A program made the position numbers and the translations under genes. Source: Corella eumyota (Eukaryota; Chordata; Ascidiacea; Phlebobranchia; Corellidae). From it: a DNA stretch of 64,000 nt. The notes under the pieces are model-generated. The model was not told the DNA's origin, did no database searches, and worked only from the letters and a program-made list of their open reading frames with translations. This document shows, piece by piece, positions 37,894 to 46,950 of this stretch (position 1 is the stretch's first letter; every line of letters starts with the position of its first letter). The stretch covers positions 7,874,001 to 7,938,000 of the forward strand of contig OY720098.1 of assembly GCA_963082875.1 (NCBI GenBank), written 5' to 3'.

Positions 37894-40800
37894 ATGAACA
37901 CTTCAGAAGTAAAATCGCCTTCGAGTATGCTGACTGTGGTACAGCTAAAATATTTTTGTTTTTTAATTTTTAAAAAACTATATTATCCTTTTGTTATTAA
38001 AAAACAGCATGTTAAAATTACATCTTAAATACAAATATTTTAGTTTGTTACAACAATTGAGGAGGTTGAGGCCACAATTACTAAATTTGAAACCTCCACC
38101 TTGACCAAGTTTGTACAGCGTCAAGTCCACAAGAGTAAAAGTGAGCAAATTTTATGGAACAAGGATTTTGTACCATACAGATTTATTGAAAGTTTTAATA
38201 TGGAATGTCAACATGGCAAAGACCGTAGCAATAGCTTGAAAGCTAAGAGTAAAGTTATACCAGAGGTAAACCACTTAAATTATATTAATAATGATTTTGC
38301 TAAAGATAGGTCAAACTGAAAATTACTTAATAATTTACAATTTATTATTTTCAATTTTTAGCTTATTGATCATGTGGTACCTAGAACATACATGGGCTTA
38401 CAAGGATAAAAAAAAACAAATTGTCCTGCTAACATTAGCATTACCAAAATAAAACTTTTTCCAACATACAAGGTTTATTTTAACATTTTAACTACTGCCT
38501 AAAACACAATTGCAACATTCTAATAACAAATTACATTTTCAAGATTAATTTTTATGAGTGCAAAAAAGAATTGAAACAACTTAAAAACCGAGTATCCAAA
38601 AGTTTAAAGTATGAACTGAGCAACTCACCATCATCTATAAAATCTAGAATTGTTTATAAAATAAATTTTCCACCAAGCCAAGTCACATGTTGGTCATGTA
38701 ACTGGAAAGGTTATTTAAAAAAAAATTGTTATATATTTAAATACTTCTATAAAACAAAAAATAATATTAAATTATTGTAACAGGAAGCTGGATATCAGCA
38801 GGCAGTGGATAAGCGAATAATTGCTGAAATAGGAAAACTTCTTGACGAAGGTGTTAGCAGTGTCCGTGAACTTAAAAAAGCAATTGCTCTTTATGTTAGA
38901 CATGATTTATTTAAAGATCAACCCCTGCCATGTCCTACAAATCGAAGATTTTATCCATGCATCAAGGATTTAAAAAACAGCTTTTATTATGCATTTGTAA
39001 AATCAAAATTCGATCCAACCAACGTAAAACTTTTAATTGATGAATGGAAAAAGTCATATGGTACTGATGACAATGTTTTGTATTGACCATATGTGGCAGG
39101 AGAAGCAAACAATGTGAAAGAACAAGAAAGTGAATGGGATGAAATTCCTTTTATTAAGTGTAGGCAATCACTTTTATTTGTACATTAATTTGCTTGGCAA
39201 AAACGTTTGCTTGAAAGGTATGGGCAAGAGATGTGTCTTTTAGATGCTACCTACAAAACATCAGAATATGCCCTTCCCCTTTTTTTTCTTTGTGTAAAGA
39301 CCAACGTTAACTATCAAGTTGTTGGGTCCTTTATTATACAAAATGAAACTGCTGATGATATTGAAGAGGCACTTAAAGTTTTGCGAAAATGGTGTCCCAA
39401 TTGGAATCCCTTATATTTTATGACAGATAAGTGCGATGCTGAAATTCTTGCAATCGAGGCCATTTTTAAAGGTGTTATATATATTAGCCTAAAAAAACAT
39501 TATATTATTTAAAAAGCATAAATAACAATTAAGCTGTTAATATTTTTTATTTATCGAAAGACTGTAGAGTATTGATTTGTGACTTTCACCGAGAACAAGC
39601 ATGGGGGAGATGGGTTAGAAAACATGATAATGGCATTGGTGATAAAAGCAAGCAACAATGTGCATTGGGTTTAAGGCGATCTGTTGCCTCAGCAGATACT
39701 GATGAGATGTTTACAACGGCAATAACTCAGTTGAAAAGTAGTAATATTTGGAATGATAATGCTAAGTTTCAAAGTTATTTTGAAAAATATTGGGAACCTA
39801 CAAAAGAGGTAATTCAACAAACCACATCTAAGTGTTTAGATTTAATCACAAAAATAAAATTAAAATCATTATTAATCTTTATTGCATTATTTTGTAGCGC
39901 TGGGCTTGGCTCTATAGAGTAAATAAGCTCAAAGTTATTATTAACACAAACAATGGTGTGGAGAGTCAAAACAGAACGTTAAAGGAATGCCATATACGCT
40001 TTCGCACAGACAGATCTTTATCTGGAGTTATCACAGTGTTACATAAAGACTTTTTGCCTGAAAGTTTTCAAAGGTTAGTATATCATTTTTAATATGTGAC
40101 CCCAATAGTAGCAGTATCATTAAGTTTTGTTTTATATTTTACACCTAAAACGGTAACTGTTGCTTTTTTAGGTACAGAAATGAAAACCTTGCGGCTTCCA
40201 ATAACTATCGTCAATACCATGGTAATGTTCCTTCTTTTTTACATGATAGACCCCACAACATTATAAAACATTGCATCAAAAGAATGCTTTCTTCAACTGA
40301 CATTTCTAGTGAATCGATATCAAGAGTAGAAGATATGTTTTATGTGAACAGCGCAGAAACAAAAGAAGTCTATGAAGTTTCTATTTATCAGGGACCAAAA
40401 TGCTCATGTGTAGACTTTAAAAGAAACTGTTTACCATGCAAACATATGTTTAGCATTTTCAAAAAATTTCCAGATGTGTCATGGGAAAATTTTCCTACAT
40501 GGTACATAAATTCTCCTTTTATGATTTTGGATCCTTGCATTGTTAATCCTACAAATCCAGTGTACCAAGCTACATGCAAAATTGAACGGACAGTACCACA
40601 ACGACACGAACCCAATTGTGAATCCAAAACACCATCACAACAACTTAAAAATCAAGAGAAAACAAAACACTCAACAATAACGAGAATCTCTAATGCTTTA
40701 ACAACCATAAGAGATTTATCATTCGATGTTACTTCAGAAGAAGCCTTGTTGAAGGCTGAAGCGACACTAAATGAAGTTATCGAGGATATGAGAAATAATT

Positions 40801-41966
40801 GTAAACATGATGGTGGGTTGCGAGTGTTGGGATCAGAAGAAAAGATAAAAAAAAAAATGGAAAAAAAATCAACTAAAGTAATTAAATCAAAAGTAGCAGT
40901 TCATGATGAGCTTCCGAGAAAGTATCCAAAGGCAAACAAGTTTGTATCAAGACATGGTAAACATGCTGATTCTATGCGGGACCTATACCGAGTAACTTCT
41001 TTGTTTCCAAAAGGGTGTTCCTTTTATGATGATGGGTCCGACTTTCAAATTCCACCTGTCAAAAAACCCCGTACTAACTATGTAGCAAAAACACCAGTAG
41101 CAATTATAAAGAAGGTTACTCCATCTATTGCGGTACTTAAAAAAAAGGGCTTACTTAAAAACTTGTTAAAAAATGGTCCATATAATATTTCATTAGTAAA
41201 TATTAAGTCTTTGGATCCCCTTCTTTCCAAGAGTGAATTACAAGTTTTACAAGCCTATGATGCGGACTTTACTGAAGGTTGGCTGTATGACGAAATTATA
41301 AATAGTTACCTTTGGTGGTTGTGCAACAAGTATAGCCATATTTTGTTTGTTGACTCATCAGTTGCGACAACTCTAAACAAAAATCCTTCCATAAAAAGGC
41401 TGTGGAATAATGTCACTTTGACCGATAAAAAATACATTTTTGTTCCCTGGAATATAACCGGGGCCCACTGGGTTTTGCTTGCTGTGGACATTGAACAGCG
41501 AGTTTTGTTATACCTTGATCCTATGAAGGATGTGTGCACAGAATCAAATATGGATGTAAAATCTGCACTGGACATGATGAACTATGTGACAAAACAAAAA
41601 TTTGGATTTTTAGATTTAAAAGCAAAAGTTGTTCCACATACCCTGCAGCCAGATAGCATGAGTTGTGGAGTTTTTGTCTGTATGTACAGTAAGTGGCTTA
41701 CTTTGCACCAGAATCTTAAACAACCTGACTGTCAAACTTCCATGTACAGAGATGAGATTTACGCTACTGTTGTTGGCAATTGTCTAACTGGTAGCCACAT
41801 AAAAAACAAATGTCGGATGTGTGAAAACCAAGACAACAGTAGATGTGATTGGGTCGAATGTATAAGGTGCCAACAGTGGTATCACAGTCAATGTGTTTCC
41901 CTTTTACCAACTGAGGCAAAAAATGCCTTATTTGTATGTCCCTTACCTGCAGACAAAAAAAACTAA
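37894..41966 (+). pseudogene. MULE transposase fused to SWIM, C48 protease and PHD domains (copy 1, in-frame stops)
   Basis: Eight exons in consistent phase code about 1140 residues: 37894-37938, 38044-38265, 38362-38472, 38544-38681, 38784-39471, 39561-39808, 39898-40073, 40172-41966. The DDE-type MULE core is visible: LLDATYKT (Asp ~326), FMTDKCDAE (Asp ~387), CDFHREQAW, and NNGVESQNR (Glu ~506). A SWIM finger, a ULP1-type cysteine protease and a PHD finger follow in the last exon. Three in-frame stops interrupt the frame: TAA at 38407-38409, TGA at 39084-39086, TAA at 39186-39188. No splice choice that I can see removes them, and copy 2 has the same ones. Related proteins usually have Gln at the third position (VHQ..WQ), so a C-to-T change is likely there. 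Full-length protein is not expected from this copy, but the 3' part stays open. Confidence 0.85.
40284..41966 (+). CDS. Open 3' part of the transposase gene: SWIM finger + C48/ULP1 protease + PHD finger
   Basis: This uninterrupted 560-residue frame begins at an internal ATG (MLSSTDIS). In its numbering, the SWIM motif CxCx(9)CxH is at 40-54 (CSC...CKH). A basic linker with KPRTNYVAKTP follows. The C48 (SUMO/ubiquitin-like protease) catalytic set is His395 (GAHWVLLAVD), Asp412 (YLDPMKD), Gln455 (LQPDSMSCGVF) and Cys461. A PHD-type zinc finger spans about 510-557 (CRMC, CIRCQQWYHSQC). All expected catalytic and zinc residues are present. The true product would start further upstream, and whether this part is made alone is unknown. 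C48 proteases are known passengers of MULEs in plants, so a role in deconjugating SUMO-like modifiers during transposition is an inference. Confidence 0.8.
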   Translation: MLSSTDISSESISRVEDMFYVNSAETKEVYEVSIYQGPKCSCVDFKRNCLPCKHMFSIFKKFPDVSWENFPTWYINSPFMILDPCIVNPTNPVYQATCKIERTVPQRHEPNCESKTPSQQLKNQEKTKHSTITRISNALTTIRDLSFDVTSEEALLKAEATLNEVIEDMRNNCKHDGGLRVLGSEEKIKKKMEKKSTKVIKSKVAVHDELPRKYPKANKFVSRHGKHADSMRDLYRVTSLFPKGCSFYDDGSDFQIPPVKKPRTNYVAKTPVAIIKKVTPSIAVLKKKGLLKNLLKNGPYNISLVNIKSLDPLLSKSELQVLQAYDADFTEGWLYDEIINSYLWWLCNKYSHILFVDSSVATTLNKNPSIKRLWNNVTLTDKKYIFVPWNITGAHWVLLAVDIEQRVLLYLDPMKDVCTESNMDVKSALDMMNYVTKQKFGFLDLKAKVVPHTLQPDSMSCGVFVCMYSKWLTLHQNLKQPDCQTSMYRDEIYATVVGNCLTGSHIKNKCRMCENQDNSRCDWVECIRCQQWYHSQCVSLLPTEAKNALFVCPLPADKKN

Positions 41967-41985
41967 CTTTACCCAGGGCTAAAAG

Positions 41986-44727
41986 CAACAAAGTTAAGAC
42001 CGACTGGAGTGGAGGCATAAAAAGTTGAGATCTTATTTAGATGTGGTCTGAGATGGCCCCAACAACAAACAAAGTTAAGACCGACTGAAATGGAGGCATA
42101 AAAAGTTGAGATCTTATTTAGATGTGGTCTGAGATGGCCCCAACAACAAACAAAGTTAAGACCGACTGAAATGGAGGCATAAAAAGTTGAGATCTTATTT
42201 AGATGTGGTCTGAGATGGCACCAACAACAAACAAAGTTAAGACCGACTGAAATGGAGGCATAAAAAGTTGAGATCTTATTTAGATGTGGTCTGAGATGGC
42301 CCCAACAACAAACAAAGTTAAGACCGACTGAAATGGAGGCATAAAAAGTTGAGATCTTATTTAGATGTGGTCTGAGATGGCCCCAACAACAAACAAAGTT
42401 AAGACCAACTGAAATGGAGGCATAAAAAGTTGAGATCTTATTTAGATGTGGTCTAAAATGGCCCCAACAACAAGCAAAGCTAAGACCGACTGAAATGGAG
42501 GCATAAAAAGTTGAGATCTTATTTAGATGTGGTCTAAAATGGCCCCAACAACAAACAAAGTTAAGACCGACTGAAATGGAGGCATAAAAAGTTGAGATCT
42601 TATTTAGATGTGGTCCGAGATGGCCCCAACAACAAGCAAAGCTAAGACCGACTGAAATGGAGGCATAAAAAGTTGAGATCTTAATTAGATGTGGTCTGAG
42701 ATGGCCCCAACAACAAACAAAGTTAAGACCGACTGAAATGGAGGCATAAAAAGTTGAGATCTTATTTAGATGTGGTCTGAGATGGCCCCAACAACAAACA
42801 AAGTTAAGACCGACTGAAATGGAGGCATAAAAAGTTGAGATCTTATTTAGATGTGGTCTGAGATGGCCCCAACAACAAACAAAGTTAAGACCGACTGAAA
42901 TGGAGGCATAAAAAGTTGAGATCTTATTTAGATGTGGTCTGAGATGGCCCCAACAACAAACAAAGTTAAGACCGACTGAAATGGAGGCATAAAAAGTTGA
43001 GATCTTATTTAGATGTGGTCTAAAATGGCCCCAACAACAAGCAAAGCTAAGACCGACTGAAATGGAGGCATAAAAAGTTGAGATCTTATTTAGATGTGGT
43101 CTAAAATGGCCCCAACAACAAACAAAGTTAAGACCGACTGAAATGGAGGCATAAAAAGTTGAGATCTTATTTAGATGTGGTCCGAGATGGCCCCAACAAC
43201 AAGCAAAGCTAAGACCGACTGAAATGGAGGCATAAAAAGTTGAGATCTTATTTAGATGTGGTCCGAGATGGCCCCAACAACAAGCAAAGCTAAGACCGAC
43301 TGAAATGGAGGCATAAAAAGTTGAGATCTTATTTAGATGTGGTCTGAGATGGCCCCAACAACAAACAAAGTTAAGACCGACTGAAATGGAGGCATAAAAA
43401 GTTGAGATCTTATTTAGATGTGGTCTAAAATGGCCCCAACAACAAGCAAAGCTAAGACCGACTGAAATGGAGGCATAAAAAGTTGAGATCTTATTTAGAT
43501 GTGGTCTAAAATGGCCCCAACAACAAACAAAGTTAAGACCGACTGAAATGGAGGCATAAAAAGTTGAGATCTTATTTAGATGTGGTCCGAGATGGCCCCA
43601 ACAACAAGCAAAGCTAAGACCGACTGAAATGGAGGCATAAAAAGTTGAGATCTTAATTAGATGTGGTCTGAGATGGCCCCAACAACAAACAAAGTTAAGA
43701 CCGACTGAAATGGAGGCATAAAAAGTTGAGATCTTATTTAGATGTGGTCTGAGATGGCCCCAACAACAAACAAAGTTAAGACCGACTGAAATGGAGGCAT
43801 AAAAAGTTGAGATCTTATTTAGATGTGGTCTGAGATGGCCCCAACAACAAACAAAGTTAAGACCGACTGAAATGGAGGCATAAAAAGTTGAGATCTTATT
43901 TAGATGTGGTCTGAGATGGCCCCAACAACAAACAAAGTTAAGACCGACTGAAATGGAGGCATAAAAAGTTGAGATCTTATTTAGATGTGGTCTAAAATGG
44001 CCCCAACAACAAGCAAAGCTAAGACCGACTGAAATGGAGGCATAAAAAGTTGAGATCTTATTTAGATGTGTTCTAAAATGGCCCCAACAACAAACAAAGT
44101 TAAGACCGACTGAAATGGAGGCATAAAAAGTTGAGATCTTATTTAGATGTGGTCTAAAATGGCCCCAACAACAAACAAAGCTAAGACCGACTGAAATGGA
44201 GGCATAAAAAGTTGAGATCTTATTTAGATGTGGTCTGAGATGGCCCCAACAACAAACAAAGTTAAGACCGACTGAAATGGAGGCATAAAAAGTTGAGATC
44301 TTATTTAGATGTGGTCCGAGATGGCCCCAACAACAAGCAAAGCTAAGACCGACTGAAATGGAGGCATAAAAAGTTGAGATCTTATTTAGATGTGGTCCGA
44401 GATGGCCCCAACAACAAGCAAAGCTAAGACCGACTGAAATGGAGGCATAAAAAGTTGAGATCTTATTTAGATGTGGTCCGAGATGGCCCCAACAACAAGC
44501 AAAGCTAAGACCGACTGAAATGGAGGCATAAAAAGTTGAGATCTTATTTAGATGTGGTCTAAAATGGCCCCAACAACAAGCAAAGCTAAGACCGACTGAA
44601 ATGGAGGCATAAAAAGTTGAGATCTTATTTAGATGTGGTCTAAAATGGCCCCAACAACAAACAAAGTTAAGACCGACTGAAATGGAGGCATAAAAAGTTG
44701 AGATCTTATTTAGATGTGGTCTAAAAT
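41986..44727 (+). repeat. 81-bp satellite inside MULE copy 1 (about 34 units)
   Basis: Tandem units of 81 bp start about 20 bp after the transposase stop. Units fall into types by one hexamer (ctgaga, ctaaaa, ccgaga) and by gttaag versus gctaag. A rare variant 'ttaattag' occurs at 42681 and 43653, exactly 972 bp (12 units) apart, showing a 12-unit higher-order repeat. Because 81 is a multiple of three, the minus strand has a 941-codon open frame (41969-44794). The frequent differences between units would all change amino acids, so I read it as a non-coding by-product. Confidence 0.95.
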
Positions 44728-45001
44728 ATGTATAATTCAGGCCTAGTTCCGTAAATACCTTTGCAGTTTTTGTTTTTTTTATTGATAATGGCAAGTTTTG
44801 TTATAAAATAAAGTAAAAAAATTAAACCTTTGATTATTACTTAGATTATAGTCTTTAATACAAAGTAATTAAATTTGGTTAGATGTTTTTTGTTTCTATT
44901 AATTCCTAGCTTTCAAATATCAAAGTGATACTTTTTTTCATAACTGATAACTTTTAATTTGTTAAAATGCTGCCATTCTCAATTTGCCCTAATAAAACAT
45001 C

Positions 45002-46084
45002 TTAAAATGAAGGTACGATGACTATTATACCTTTTAAACGCCTAGGTTTTATAAACCACTCAGTTTTAAACAAAAATTCTTTTATTTTGGATGGAGGCTT
45101 GGGGGAGCTGGAGTCCTTCACAGAAAGAGGGGCTCGGCAGTTCGGAGGGCCAGTGGTGGGAGAGGGGTACAAGTTTTTACTTAAATAGTTCATTTCTGTC
45201 CCCCCACCACTGACCCACCTTTTCCGGTCTTCACTTGCATATCTACAAAAAAAGTTTTAATGTTTTTTAAACCATTCTAAATCGGTAAAATAAATTTAAG
45301 AAGTTACTTTGATGTTGAATAACAAGCAGGTTTTACTGCCGATCCCCTCTTCTGCTGTCTTCTCCAGCGAGCCCCCTTGCCTCCATGTGTATTTGTTTTT
45401 CTTTAAAAAAATATATACCGTATAAGCATTTTGCACTAACAGAATTACAATAAATTAAAAGGTCTACCAAACATTTAAAAAAACGGTGCTACTTTTAACA
45501 GCATCATTTATTTTAGATTTAGTAAAATGTTTAAAAAAATTTTAAAAACAATATAAAAAAATAACTTACTCGCCAAGTCTATCCTTAACGTGTACAGATT
45601 TTCTAAAAAAAATATATACTTTATTAGAATTTTGTACTAACATAACTACAATAAATTAAAAGGTCTACCAAATATTTAAAAAACAGTGTTACTTTTAACA
45701 GCATCATTTATTTTAGATTTAGTAAAATGCTTAAAAAACAATGTAAAAAAAATAACTTACTCGCCAAGTCTATTTTTGATACTGTTTGTAGATTTTCTAA
45801 AAAAATATAAACTTTATTAGCATTTTGCACTAACATAATTACCAAATATTTAAAATGCAGTGTTACTTTTAACAACACATTTATTTTAAATTCAGTAAAA
45901 TGCAAAAAAAAATTAAAACAGCAAAAATAACTCACAGTTTATCTTCAATCCCTCCTCCAGATTCTAGGAGAGCCAGGTTATGAGCAACAGGGGGATTTGC
46001 AAGAGCTTTAAAATGCTCCTGCATTCCCCCTGTTGCCGTGTAAAAAGAAACCTGGCCCTCAAATGTGTTTCCTGAAAAGTTCAT
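45002..46084 (-). CDS. Accessory MULE gene of unknown function, five exons
   Basis: Five exons on the strand opposite the transposase join in matching phases: 45936-46084, 45761-45796, 45570-45602, 45308-45400, 45002-45242. They give 183 aa, stop at 45002. I do not recognise the family. Exon 1 contains FEGQVSFYTATGG and NPPVAHNLALLESGGG. Exons 2 and 3 are tandem duplicates coding 11-12 residues each, ending NRLGE and DRLGE. Exon 4 is strongly basic (GARWRRQQKRGSAVKP). Exon 5 is S/P-rich (YPSPTTGPPNCRAPLSVKD) and ends hydrophobic. The start used is MNFSGNTF; an in-frame ATG at 46138 would add 18 residues and lies just inside the right inverted repeat. No zinc finger or enzyme motif is visible. 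A small basic protein might bind DNA or RNA, which is speculation. Confidence 0.65.
45401..45935. repeat. Three tandem intron-exon units in the MULE accessory gene
   Basis: The intron blocks 45797-45935, 45603-45760 and 45401-45569 are alike (shared 'gcactaacat', 'ggtctaccaaa', 'acttttaacagc', 'atttattttaga'). The mini-exons 45761-45796 and 45570-45602 follow the same layout. This is a tandem duplication of an intron plus mini-exon unit of about 140-200 bp. Confidence 0.8.
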
Positions 46085-46142
46085 TTCAAATTTGCAAACA
46101 TAGAATTTTCCAAAAATTTTCCAAACATATATATGCAAACGT

Positions 46143-46314
46143 AAAATTTTATAACTGAATAATTCTTTAGATTTACGCGGTAAAAACTCCCATTGTTATT
46201 TAAAAGCATATATTGTTATTCTTGTGTTACGGAACAGAGATTACTGTTACGCAACAGAGAATACCAACAGCCAATCACGTACGATATTTTGGTCAGGTTG
46301 ATTAAGCCAGACTC
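46143..46314 (-). repeat. MULE copy 1 right terminal inverted repeat (172 bp)
   Basis: This is the reverse-complement partner of 37334-37505. It ends GACTC, followed directly by the target duplication at 46315-46323. Confidence 0.95.
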
Positions 46315-46323
46315 TGAATTCAT

Positions 46324-46950
46324 ACTGTCCCAAGTGTTTTATAGAGTGAATTGGGGATAAACTTAATTTCAGTAATTTATAATCAGGCTGTACATCACGC
46401 AAGATTTGATGTTTCATTCCTACCGTAAGGCACTTAGGTAAAACAAATAAAGTTAGTATTGCAATTTAGAAATGACTCGTTCTTTAAGATAACAATAATA
46501 AACATAATTTTAAGATAACACTTGTTATTTAAGATAACAATAGTAGTGGTAAGAACACTTGCTACACCACTATGGGGTCGTGGGTTCAATCCCCACTGGT
46601 CTCATGCTGTAGCGCTCTGAGTAAGGCACCATACACGGTATGAAAGTCAGTCTTCTTGCTTACAGTTACACTACATAAACAGCACTTGGTAGCATTTTTT
46701 GTATAACTTTTTACATATATATATATATATTACTTAATAATGCATTACTTTTAGTACCTTCATATTTTATTATAAACATCTGCAAAAAAATTGGATTTTA
46801 ATGTAAATATTTTCAAAAAAAAGGATTTTTATTATAAACATTTGAAATATATAATACTTAAGCAAAATATGGCAAAAAAAGTGAAATGTTACAAAAGCAC
46901 GTGCACAAGCATACTGCAAAATAACTGTGGAATAAAAAGTAGAAAAATAT
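46324..46950. other. Intergenic: P4HA 3' flank with a truncated SINE
   Basis: This lies between the MULE right end and the P4HA stop. A SINE head is at 46543-46690, followed by an AT microsatellite near 46715-46730. TTTATT at 46766-46771 reads AATAAA on the minus strand, about 180 bp beyond the P4HA stop. No coding frame is convincing. Confidence 0.5.
46543..46690 (+). repeat. Truncated tRNA-derived SINE
   Basis: It carries the same A-box region (gtagtggtaagaacacttgc) and an exact B-box (gggttcaatcccc) as the other family members, then 'tgctgtagcgctctgagtaagg'. The body decays after about 100 bp. It is not a functional tRNA, since no cloverleaf with an acceptor stem can be drawn. Confidence 0.7.

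Larger units (their letters stand above)
37334..46314 (+). mobile_element. Complete Mutator-like DNA transposon (MULE), copy 1
   Basis: The element is 8981 bp, bounded by 172-bp terminal inverted repeats beginning GAGTCTG, and flanked by the 9-bp duplication TGAATTCAT (37325-37333 and 46315-46323). A 9-bp duplication with long inverted repeats is the signature of the Mutator superfamily. Cargo from left to right: an eight-exon plus-strand transposase gene (37894-41966), an 81-bp satellite (41986-44727), and a five-exon minus-strand gene of unknown function (45002-46084). A second copy at 57388-64000 differs at only two sites that I noticed, so movement is recent. The transposase frame has three in-frame stops, so this copy is probably non-autonomous. 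Confidence 0.95.

Noticed and set aside
41306-42018. Minus-strand frames over the transposase 3' end
   Set aside because: They lie antisense to the C48 and PHD coding exon and carry no splice signals or motifs of their own.
41969-44794. 941-codon open frame on the minus strand across the satellite
   Set aside because: The 81-bp unit is a multiple of three and lacks stops in that frame, so openness is automatic. Recurrent unit differences (Asn/Ser, Val/Ala, Leu/Phe, Arg/Gly) are all amino-acid changing, with no sign of protein-level constraint.
46543-46610. tRNA gene candidate
   Set aside because: It has A- and B-box-like segments but no cloverleaf or acceptor stem, and it aligns with the heads of the SINEs at 15691 and 47400.
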